Origin: Ramazzottius varieornatus
Lineage: Eukaryota > Tardigrada > Eutardigrada > Parachela > Ramazzottiidae
Length of the DNA stretch: 64,000 nucleotides
Assembly: GCA_001949185.1 (NCBI GenBank)
Contig: BDGG01000018.1
Span: 441,210 to 505,209, forward strand
Direction of reading: 5' to 3'
Shown: piece by piece, positions 51,151 through 60,996 of the stretch
Layout of the letters: each line of letters begins with the position of its first letter
How positions within the stretch are numbered: the first letter of the stretch is position 1
Position numbers and translations under genes: made by a program
The notes under the pieces: generated by a model
Database searches by the model: none
Told to the model about the DNA's origin: nothing
What the model saw: only the letters and a program-made list of their open reading frames with translations

Positions 51151-51930
51151 GATGTTTTCTCCACCCGAATCCCTCCAGTGACTCCAGCACCTGTAACAAA
51201 ACTCAACCTTCAGCGACACATCGTTCCGCAAATTTCCTATTCAAGCTCGCAGAGCAAGGCTGTCAAGGCAGAAGTTTCCTGATGTTTGTGATTGTGAACT
51301 TTTAGTTCCCGTCCTGAACGGAAGTGTAATCAAGTCTCCAGTCAATCAAGCGACAGGTCCATACATACTAAGTTTTCTTCTGTGTATGACGTCAACTGAG
51401 GCATACGTATGGCATCCCAGGCTTTTGGAATCCTTTCCTATGTTAAAAGCTAGCTGTTAACGTCATGGGCCGCTGTAGCGAGTTTGCGAGGTGTCCTACC
51501 TTGATGCGTGGCTCAGGGTGACCAGTAACAGCTGATTAACGGAGTAAAGTCCTTCCTACCATAACTGAGTCTACATAACTCTGTTCCTACCGTCCTACGG
51601 TTGTGAAGATCGTCCTTCTTAATCGGACTTCCTGTTCTGTTCCAGATCGGATTCTCGGTAGCGCAAAAGCGAAAACCGTCCATCGAGAGTCAAAGGAGAG
51701 CCTTTAGTCGGCTGCTGAAAGCGCGGAGCTCCAACCAACTTCCGCTCAACCTCATTCCCCGTCGAATCCCCGAGGCAGTTATGTAAGTCGCTCCTTTCTC
51801 CCTGTATTACCTCAGAATTGGCGTCTGACAGTTTGTGGATTGTTTTACTATTTCAGAAGTCTTGAGGCCGTCGCACTGCGAATCTGTTCTGTGTCCACTT
51901 GCGGTCTGAAGATTTCACCTTCCCGCAAAG
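51151..51930. promoter_or_regulatory. Divergent region between PBX and ZNF598
   Basis: 780 bp between two divergent starts. An acceptor-like site precedes the ZNF598 ATG (ttttactatttcag at about 51843-51856), so a 5' UTR intron is likely. No gene of its own. Confidence 0.45.
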
Positions 51931-54900
51931 ATGTCCTCGCATCCGTCCAACATCAGCCGTCGCACTCGCTCCCGTGTCTCCGAAGCCGCTGGTGTGGAGA
52001 GCGGCAGCGAGAAGAACAAGTGTCCCATCTGCTTCGGCGACCTGACGGACATCATCGCCTACCAGCCCTGCACACACGTCCTCTGCTTCGAATGCGCCGT
52101 CCGCAATCGCGTCCTCTGCGATCAGAAAGAATGCCCCATCTGTCGAACACAATGCGCCCAGGTATACCTTCTCCCCCTCTCTCACTTTTCACTCTCCGAA
52201 CCTTTCTTCCAGCATTGCAACGGTTTTAGGTCGTCTTAGCTGGGCTTCGGTTCAACAACGACGAACAAGACAATGTCCATCGTTTCGAGACGCTAAGCAA
52301 AGTGGCGCAGGCACAAGGCAAGAGTGATCCCTTCTACGGGTTCCTCTTTGAAGATATCGCCATCGAGAGAGCCTACAGAAAAATCCTGACGCATGCCTGT
52401 AAGTTCTGCGATAGACCATTCAACGAGTTTCCGGAGCTGGTCAAGCATGTGCGCGATCGGCATGACCATCATTACTGCAACGTCTGCGTTAGCCACTTGA
52501 TGGTAAACATATCTCATCTTACTTTGTTGATCAGTGCTGTATTTCTGATTGAAAAGTACCTTTCTGTCTTCTTGTAGTTGTTCACTTGGGAGCACAAGGT
52601 TTACCTGTACGATGAGCTGCTGCGGCACATGGAAGAAGGGGATCCGACGGATAAGAGGATACCTGCGCATCCACAGTGTCGCTTGTGTAAATACCGCGGC
52701 TTCGATCAAGACGACCTGTACAAGCATTCGAAGAAGAACCACCAGCTGTGCTGGATATGTGAACGAACCACCAACAAAGTCGTCTTTTTCCAGTAAGAAT
52801 TCTCCGTGACAAATAGGCAAACGACCGAGCTCGACAGAATTGTTTTTGTCAAGTGGCGCACACTTTCACTGTTATTCTTTAAAAACATGCGCCACTCTCA
52901 ATAACGATGTTGACCAGTTCTGTGAGGAAAACTCCTTTGTTATTTGCAGTGACTTCTTCCAGCTGTATGAACACATGGCAGATTGTCACTACGTCTGCAA
53001 GCTCTGCTCTAACCCGGCCGAAGCCAAGGTCGTCTCCTTCCTTGACGAACAGGACCAAGCCATCCACACCGCTGCCGAACACTCGGACGGGACCATCCGA
53101 CCCGACGTTCTTTTCAACTTTCAGCAGCGTGGTGCGGAACGACTAAAGGCTCGTCAACGACGTGGCGGAGAGGATCGCGTGGCCGACGAAGTCGAAAACC
53201 AAGTAAGCGACATACACCAGCAATTTTCAGAAATATGTGCTTGATCAATTGAGAGCTCGGCGAAGAAGCTTGACAAGACTGTGGTTCCAACACGGAACTA
53301 TTAAGCTAGTAACACTGGACACTAGACATAGAGTGTGCCACTGGGTAAAACAATCACGCTCGACGAGATTATTTTCTCAAGCGGGTGCATGGTTCTAATG
53401 GGAATGTTCGGGGGCTTGCGCCACTTGGAAGAGCGATCTTGTCGCATTTCCTGTATTTCCTACACCGGTCGCATTTATCGTGTCATGTCCATCGTTTTTT
53501 AGCGTCCACGGACTCCGCCACCTCCAAGAGACTTCACCATGAATCGCTCTCAGTTTCCGACGTTAGGAATGGACGGTCTGCCAAGTCATGGACAGCCCAC
53601 CGGAGGAGCTGCCGCCCATAACCAGTACAGCTCCGTCTCTAACAGATCGACCGAAACGGAAGTGAGTGGCGCAGCGGTGAAGAGTCAGTTCGTTCCGCCC
53701 AAGATGACGGCGGACGCATTCCCGGAGTTAGGTGGAAAGCCAGCTGCTGCCACAAGTAGCAAGAGCGAAGCTTCGGCCTCGCTATGGGCCAACAAGGACG
53801 CCAAAGTCACCGCGCCCAACACCGAACGAACTTCTCCAAAGAAGGTAAAGGTGGAACATATTTTCGTATTGGAGGACGAAATATTCGGAATAAAATTAAA
53901 TGACAAATAATTGGAAATTGCATAAAAGTATTCGGAATAAAACTGCCACATCATTTCGAAATGTTGGTATGTCGAATTGCGTTTGGCTTCAGATGACGAG
54001 AGCGCTTCCTCCAGCAAGTGTGGCGGACACCTTCCAGTCGCAGGCGGACACTTTTCCGTCCCTCAGCGCTCCTTCCGCCACAGCCATGAAGAAGCTGAAC
54101 AACGATTGGACATCAGTGCCGGTGAAGGCCAAGAAGGGCGAGAAGACGTCCAAGCCGCCGGAAACGTCCACAGCCACCAACCGATGGGATCTTCTTCCAC
54201 AAGACACTTCTCCGCCATCCAGTCCAACACAGGAGAGAAGGACGGATAGCTTGAAAGACCATGACTACACCAAGAGTGCACAAACGAGTCAAGTCAACGG
54301 CGGAACAAAAGCTTTCGTCCAGCACAAACCGGGTAACATTTCTTTCCATTCGACAAATGTGGAAATACCTTTTCTAATATTTTGGACCTCTGCAAACAAA
54401 CTCGGCAACATCGTGATCTCAGGGGGCGCCCGTTTTCATTGTTTTTTACTAGCAGCGTGCGCCACTTGAAAAAAACAATTTTGTTTAAGTTCGATTGTTT
54501 TTCCAACTGGCGCACGCGTACAGTGGTATTGACTGAAGGTGCGCGCCACTTGGTGGAATGATCCTGTCTAGATTGGCGCAGAATCATTTGAAAATATAAG
54601 TTTAGGATATTTTGGAAGTTAATGTTGCCGGTCGGCAGGTGGTTCCGGCGGTGGTTTCCCGACGGCGGTGTCATCCGACGCCTTTCCTTCGTTAGCAGCT
54701 CCCTCTAAAGCCAAGCTTCCGACGGCCTTCCGGACATCGGTGCCTGCTAGTGCCACCAAGAAGAAGGTGGTGCCTACCGCAGCCAAACCTTCGACACCGA
54801 GAGCCAAGAGTGAGAAAGAAGTGATCGCCGAGAGTCTCTTTAGGTCGCCGCTCAACACAAGGGACTTGTCAGACGACGATACGGGACCGGAACCCACTGT

Positions 54901-55811
54901 CAAGGTGGTGCCTACACCCAAACCTGCTGCAGCTGTCATCAGTAAGTATCAAGCTCCAGAAACGTTCTTCCGAATTTTGAGCAAACAATTTGCGTTCTTT
55001 GTGAGGCCGATGAACGAAGCGTACAAGAGTGTCATTACAAGTGGCGCATACTTTCCGCTGATAACATGGAAATGTGCGCCACTTGAGGTATCCATATTGT
55101 ACGCCTCGTTACCCATCTTATAAGAGCCAGACACGATTACTCAGTTCGTTAGAAGTAAATTTAAGTGTCGAGGAGAACTACGGTCGTCTCTTTGCAGATG
55201 CAGCGCCGTATAAGATGAAGACGGACGATTTTCCCGGTCTGGCCAAAGCTCCACCGAAAGCCCCAGTCTATGTCCCTGAAAGACAGCCTGATCGTGTGCG
55301 ACAACAGAAAGGTAAGCTCGAAATTTAGACTTTGCTTGTGAACTGCTCGAGGTGGAAGAAAGAAGGCCGTTTTGCTGTTTCAGAGTTGAAGTCGCAGTGG
55401 GGCAACACGGTGGTCCAATACGAGACGGTCTTCACCTACGTCCCGCCACCCAACGCCAAAGAGCGCATCGTGGCTCTGCTATCGACAGTGCAGCCGCTGG
55501 AAGTGAAAGGCAGTAAGCTGTCGCTGGAGCACCTTCAGAAGGAGCTGATGGAGGAGAAGATATCGGCCTTGGAGTTTTGGATGGAGACGCAGCGCATCAT
55601 GGGCAAGAAGTTTGCTCAAGTGATGCCCGAAGTCATCGCCCTCATCCCCAGTCTGACGGTACAGCAAGACCTCTTTGAAGTGGCCAAGACGCCCATCTAC
55701 GGAAGCCAGCAAGTGTCCAAAGCCTTGCTGCCTTGTTCTACGTGTAGGCAAGTGCTGAAAACGGGGGCTGATAAAGAAGCTCATGAGAAGGTTCATAAAG
55801 GAGGGAAATAA
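51931..55811 (+). CDS. ZNF598: E3 ubiquitin ligase ZNF598 (Hel2), ribosome collision sensor
   Basis: RING ligase that marks collided ribosomes on small-subunit proteins to start ribosome quality control. Nine exons in phase: 51931-52161, 52230-52502, 52578-52792, 52950-53202, 53503-53844, 53993-54332, 54639-54941, 55198-55311 and 55384-55811, for 832 residues (human 904). RING C3HC4: CPICFGDLTDII, HVLCFECAVRN, CDQKECPICRTQC. Zinc fingers follow: CKFCDRPF...HVRDRH, CNVCVSH, CRLCKYRGF...HSKKNH, CWIC, CKLCSNPAEA. The second half is low-complexity, with repeated DxFPxL motifs (DAFPELGG, DTFPSLSAPS, DAFPSLAAPS, DDFPGL). The C-terminus keeps a last CxxC (LPCSTCRQVL). Introns hold four hairpin loci. 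Confidence 0.94.
52812..52921. repeat. GTGGCGCAC hairpin repeat, locus 16 (ZNF598 intron 3)
   Basis: One unit: gaccgagctcgacagaattg, caagtggcgcacactttcac, loop, catgcgccactctc. Confidence 0.85.
53250..53452. repeat. GTGGCGCAC hairpin repeat, locus 17 (ZNF598 intron 4)
   Basis: Two diverged tandem units starting gagagctcggcgaagaag. The first has lost most of the core (ccaacacggaac...gagtgtgccactggg); the second has caagcgggtgcatg...cttgcgccacttgg and ends gatcttgtcgcattt. Confidence 0.75.
54388..54577. repeat. GTGGCGCAC hairpin repeat, locus 18 (ZNF598 intron 6)
   Basis: Two tandem units: tcagggggcgcccg...agcgtgcgccacttg and ccaactggcgcacgcg...tgcgcgccacttgg, left flank gcaaacaaactcggcaacat. 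Confidence 0.83.
55013..55102. repeat. GTGGCGCAC hairpin repeat, locus 19 (ZNF598 intron 7)
   Basis: One unit: acaagtggcgcatactttcc, loop, atgtgcgccacttgagg, with weak linkers. Confidence 0.82.
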
Positions 55812-56015
55812 GTAGCTGACTGCTTCCAGCGCCAAAACGTCTGATCTTTGGCTTCTTTTGCTACTGCGCTTTGTCTGACTGCCTTTCAGGCATACAGTTG
55901 TGGCGGTGTATGCTGGCACTAGCCTGGCTCACTTGCGAAATGATGTCGCCAGTTTCCGTCAAGTGTTCCCCTCATTTTCTTCCCATATACCCTATGTGCT
56001 GGGGTCTTTGCTCTG

Positions 56016-56021
56016 AATAAA
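56016..56021 (+). terminator. Candidate polyadenylation signal AATAAA for ZNF598
   Basis: AATAAA 205 bp after the ZNF598 stop codon, just before the first Harbinger-like MITE. Confidence 0.5.
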
Positions 56022-56059
56022 GGAAAAAGGCGGACGACGGAGGTGACAAGTGAAACTTA

Positions 56060-56335
56060 GGCTGCGTTTCGTAAGTCAAAAATCCTAGTTAACAACCAGC
56101 TTTTGCACACGTGACTGTCGACGTCACGAACGGGGTAGGTGCTGGGTTAACGGTTAACTAGCATAAAAAGGCTAGTTAACGGTTAACCCGATTCAATCAA
56201 GCACACGTAAATCACAGTGCAGTTTGACTGTCCAAGCTCGTCTTTTTCAAGCATCTTTCTAATGTTCGTCCGTAGCTCTGACGTCAGCAATCACGTGGCG
56301 GGTTATCAATTAGGGTTGACTTACGAAACGCAGCC
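56060..56335. mobile_element. PIF/Harbinger-like MITE A, 276 bp
   Basis: Perfect 20-bp terminal inverted repeats GGCTGCGTTTCGTAAGTCAA / TTGACTTACGAAACGCAGCC, flanked on both sides by TTA (56057-56059 and 56336-56338). The 3-bp TTA duplication is the hallmark of PIF/Harbinger elements. The centre holds an inner hairpin (ggttaactagcata...aggctagttaacggttaacc, about 56146-56188). Too short to code; non-autonomous. Confidence 0.88.
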
Positions 56336-56338
56336 TTA

Positions 56339-57007
56339 TGCCCCATTCGTGCTTACGCGTCGGCGACAGAAGACAGCAGTAAAAACGGCTTTTTGGTGGC
56401 GTCATCGTTCGCACTTCCAGCGGCGAAAGTTCTGGGGCTGCAACGAAAGTTTTTGAGAACGAACGGTCCATTACTTAGCTTTTTCCGCTCGGTTTTTCGC
56501 CTCAACTTTTTCGTTTAGTGCCGTATTTCGCAACCTACGGGAATCAGGGTGAGCAGCCTGCGGAAAATGTTTTTCTGGCTGATTTTACTTTGGCGCGTTT
56601 TCTGTCTTCCTGTAATACAACCCCTTCTGTACTCACCCAGGATCTCTTGCATAGAATCTATCGAGGTATGTACTGACTCCTCGAGAAATGACTGATGACG
56701 GGAATACCGAGGAGATGCATGAAAGGAATCTTGAAAGAGCAAAGGCAGTCGGCCACTTCCGAAAGGTTGTGGCCTATGACATGACACCACACAATATGAC
56801 ATGAACTGACCTGACATTCCGTTTCTGCCGCATCGGAGTATGAACGACAGGCAGTTTTACGGAAAGGTGCAGAGAGTCAAAACTTGGCGAAAAAGTTGTA
56901 ACATCATGCCTGAGTCAGAAATTTGCGAACCGTCGACAGCCGCATTACTTGATTGCAAACTTCTCGCCTTTGACTTCTGTCGCCGACGCGGAAGCACGAA
57001 TGGGGCA
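56339..57007. mobile_element. PIF/Harbinger-like MITE B, 669 bp, abutting A
   Basis: Terminal inverted repeats of about 34 bp: TGCCCCATTCGTGCTTACGC at the left, followed by gtcggcgacagaag, and its reverse complement at the right with about one mismatch (cttctgtcgccgacgcggaa, then gcacgaatggggca). TTA lies on both sides (56336-56338, shared with element A, and 57008-57010). The TIR sequence differs from A, so it is another subfamily. No transposase frame. Confidence 0.85.
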
Positions 57008-57193
57008 TTACAGTATAGTACGGTAACTGATGGAGTAAACCCCACGCTTGACTTGATTGTCGGACAAGGAAACCAAAGAGATTTTACAGTCAAAAGATTT
57101 ATAATAGTGCTCTAGGTTATTTCTTGAGTCGGAAGTGTGTAGGCAGTACAGTACAGTACGCGTACTGTAGGATAGGGGGCATAGCTCTAGCCT

Positions 57194-60100
57194 CTAGGCA
57201 ATAGAGTGTCTTAACTGGCCCGATATGGCACGTAGTAGGCGTAACTGGTCGGCCGTGGGAAAGAGGTTGCGCTGGTGCAGACGTCGAGGCAGCTTGACAG
57301 CGTGGGCCACCTGCCTAACCGTCACTTCTATCTCCTTCCAGTGTTCCTTGCGCAGATTTCCATGAGGTTCGTTTAGCAGATTATCCATTGTACAAAACAG
57401 TGTGACGTCGAACAAGACAGCGCCGAAGCTGCTGTACAGTCTGCTGGAAAAGCGCAAGGTGCAATCCCACAGGAGGGAGCAATGACGCAAGTCCATGTTG
57501 CTCAACTGCTCTGTCAGGAAGGCCTCCAAGCTCTCCATGCCACCCTGATACAGACCTTCCACTAGGACAATGTGGACCTGACCGTCGTCGATGTAGAAGC
57601 CCGTCAGCACATCGGACTGGTCGAATGGCAGGGAGGCTTGCCTCAAGGTGACCTTTGGGCCTTTGGCTACGACGTCGAGGCTGAGCGTGGGTGGATACAT
57701 CAGCAGGTCGTTCATGACGGCCATCCCCATCTTGTGCTCCTTCTTTAGGCTCAGCCAGTCGGCGTTCCACTCTTTAACGTAATGGCAGATGGCGGCAACG
57801 ACTTTGGAGAAGGCTCTTGCCTTCGGAAAGACCAAGACGCAACGTCCGAAAGGTGTCGACCCGGTCGGCCCACTGGCGTTGATCAGCTCACCCAGCGGAA
57901 AGGCTACCGAAACTCGAACTCGTAGAATGGTCTGCGCATCTGAAATGGACATGATATCTCACTGCACAGAAAGTGAACAACAATTCCGTAGAAAAAGACC
58001 AAAGTAGGCCAAAATGTTCCATACATGGAAAAGCTTCGCGGTCGACGAGCAAAGTGCTACTGGTTGGGGGAAAAACTGATGGTGTACCAGGATAACGGTT
58101 TCTTAGAGCGCGGGAAGAGGCTAGGTAGAAATTCGGCCAGCAGTCTTTCGTTTGACTGAAAGCTGCCTAAGCTCCATCTTTTAGTCGATCCCAGTTCTAC
58201 CTGTTCGCTGCCTATCTTACCGTTTGCGCCTCTCCTGGCCTTACTTTGAAGTGGCTGGACTTATATGTTTGGTGGGAGATTAACCAACCTTGATAGCGAC
58301 CTTCGGCGTGGGGCGTGACCTTTTTCGGTGTGGGTGGAAGCTCTTCCTTGCCTTTGTTCTTTCTGCTTCCCGTAGTGTCCGGTGTCTTGGCAGCCGGCAT
58401 TGCCTTGTTGGCCCCTTTACCGTTGTCAGCTCCATGGTAGGCTTCGGCGCCGTCCTTCTTCATCAAGTTGATGGCTGGCTTCTCCGCCACTTTCCACTTG
58501 GCCGGATGAAGATTGAGCGCTTCGACCGGAAGGAGGTATTCCATTTCTTTCAAAGCGAAGGCGTAGAAGGGATACAAGTCCAGCTTGGCCAGCCCATAAA
58601 CATTGGGACAAAGACCGTCTCCTCTTTCCCGATCATGCAGCTGCATCTCCAGCGGAGGACCTGCCAGCAAGTATACACGGAAAAAGCAACCGGAAAGATA
58701 ACACTGTAACAACCTCTAAACGTGTCCTTACCAGTTAGAAACTCCCTCAACAATTCCGGGTCGAACTGACTCATGAAGGTAACAACCGCTTCGTTCCAGA
58801 GGATATCCGTCCGTTGCACCTTCGGTGTTGTCTTGAGCCTTTCCAGTCCGAAGCGGTCAAACTCGACGTACACTGGTTGACACGTCTTCTGCAACTGATC
58901 ATAGTCAACCGGCAAAGGCGGAAGTCCCTCGACGCTGACTATCGATATAGTCAGCGGACACAGGTGAATCTTCTGCCCTAGGCTGAAGAAGTGGCAATCC
59001 TTGATAGCCAAACGGAAGAAGCCGTCATAGATGGTCGACAGTAACTCGCTCTTGTCGTCCTTCGACGGACCAACTTTCGGACTGAACGTGGCGCGCACAG
59101 TGACAGCATTACCCCGCAGAAAGAGTTGTGCGCCTTTGCCTTGGAACTTGAAGGTCGGTGTTTTACAGGCTTCCGTCTTTCGCTTGGTGGCCAGCTGCTC
59201 TTCTTTGGCGTTGGCATTAGCCACCTTCTTTGACTGCGTCGCTTTCGGTGGAGTCTTGGGCGCTGGTGACTGGCTGTTCCCTGTTTCCAAACTGAGAACA
59301 AGAGCCACATCCGGCACTAGAGGCTGGACATCTCGACGACACCAGTCAGGCATTGACACTAAGAACCTCTGTAACCAAAACGGCAGTCTTGCTTAGTGTC
59401 AACCATTGAGCTTGTAACGCAATGCGGGACGTCGCAAATGAATTCGACCAGATCGTTATCCAAAGTGGTGCATGTTCTCGTTGCTGTTTGCAGACTGTGC
59501 CCCACTTTGGAACGATGGAGTGAATACATTGTACTGTAATGCTTCAGGAACTTCGCGAAGCTCGTCATCATATATATACGTACAGTTGAACCCCGGTTCG
59601 AAGGTTTTGCCCTACCAACCCCCTAAGGCATTTTTGGCGCATATGATGACGTGGTTTGCGAAGTTCATGAAGGCATTACAGTACAATTTTACATTGTATA
59701 ATTCGTTCGCCGCAATTTCGGTTCGCTTGTTTCCTTTCTGGTTTTCCCCGCTTTCCGCTGTGTGTTTCTGTTCCTTCTCACCATCGACACTGAGTGGGAT
59801 AGCTGAAAAAGTGGGTAGGAGAATTTTCCGTGGGTTCTTCAAGTCTGCTTTGGCGCGTGGACCTAGTCGGTCGGCCGATTCATACACATCGACATCCACT
59901 GTGAAGCCTTCCAATCTTCGGGTGACCGATGCGGTCATCCATACTTCAAACTCGACTTCAATCAGGGCAAACGTGTGCCCATTCTGACGGAAGTAACGGA
60001 AGAGCTTAGGCTTGATTTCTTCGTAGTGAGCAGTCCTTGATGCGCTTTCTATAGTGAGAAACATTGGTACAAAGAAAGTCATAACGTGCGCGACTTGATC

Positions 60101-60542
60101 GGAGAAGGCAATCTTTCTCACCCGACTTATATCCGTAATATACCTTGGCCATGTATTCCATGCTGATGATGTCGACGTAGAACTTTGATATCTGTTTATC
60201 CGGAGGCTTGTCCGTCGTTTCTTCCGAAGGTAGGGAGAACTCAACATGGTAAACTTGGTCGGTATTCAAAGTTATCCCACCAGGAAGTGGCGCTTCGGCC
60301 TTCTTCTTGCCTTCACCAGCGCCTGTCGCTTCCTTGTCCAGTACCTTCTGCCATTCACCCCTTAGCTCCTCGGCTTGATCGAACGTGTCGTCTCCGACTG
60401 TGCTGTCAATCCGAAAGAGCAGCTGGACGACGAGGCTAGTCTCGTGATCATCTGGACTTCGCCGAGGATGCTCGACAGTGGCGGTGAGGTTTCTGGATGA
60501 AGGTGGAGCGCTGGGCGGCTTTTCCGCTTTCGCATTCAGCAT
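57194..60542 (-). CDS. CFAP92-like (KIAA1257/DUF4550) ciliary protein
   Basis: Exons 60542-60122, 60048-59693, 59368-58732, 58660-58289 and 57939-57194 give a phase-consistent 843-residue model. An alternative donor for exon 2 at 59782 breaks the phase. Exon 1 has a Pro/Ser-rich start and YHVEFSLPSEETTDKP, then FYVDIISMEYMAKVYYG. Exon 2 has TFALIEVEFEVWMTASVTRR and a SADRLGPRAKADLKNPRK segment like the DUF4550 pattern. Exon 4 has LEMQLHDRE and YGLAKLDLYPFYAFALKEME. Exon 5 has FPLGELIN, PFGRCVLVFPKA and DVLTGFYIDDGQVHIVLVEG, which resemble the C-terminal half of CFAP92/KIAA1257. That family is linked to motile cilia by expression; the exact role is not known. Assignment rests on remembered family patterns, so moderate certainty. 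Confidence 0.65.
59437..59522. repeat. GTGGCGCAC hairpin repeat, locus 20 (CFAP92-like intron 2)
   Basis: One diverged unit: gaattcgaccagatcgttat, ccaaagtggtgcatg, loop, actgtgccccactttggaac. Confidence 0.75.
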
Positions 60543-60996
60543 CACCGTACCAACAAGTTATTGTATCCTGACTTTCTCATACCCACGAAAGAGAATCCGA
60601 TTCTAAAATCATTCATCATCCTCCGTGCTTTAATGTCTCAAACGAACACAGGGAATTCCGCCAGTTACTAAGGCTTGTCTAAAGGCCTTCGTTTGCCCCG
60701 CTGGAAATAACACTTTGTCTGTCCCTGGTCAAGTAGCGAACGACGTCATCACAACGCTCGCCGTAGCGTTTAGACTTGCACGAAACTAGACAAATCCGCC
60801 ATGACGTCTTCAGTCGTACGCCATGTACACACCATTCGAGACCTTGGATCATAGTTCGGCGAAGCGCTCTGCTTTCTCTCTGAGCTTTTAATCTTTGGCA
60901 AAATCAGAATGTCATGCAGAGGAATGAGATCTATAAATTAGCAGCAAGAAACCGTAAACAAAGAGAAACATGCGAAAAAACTCCGAATTATATTCA
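60543..60996. other. Spacer CFAP92-like / SNX13
   Basis: 454 bp. Promoter side of the CFAP92-like gene and 3' UTR of SNX13; nothing else seen. Confidence 0.45.

Noticed and set aside
52302..52316. GTGGCGCAGGCACAAGG inside ZNF598 exon 2 looks like a hairpin-repeat half-site
   Set aside because: It is conserved coding sequence (KVAQAQG), has no inverted partner, and lies mid-exon; chance match.
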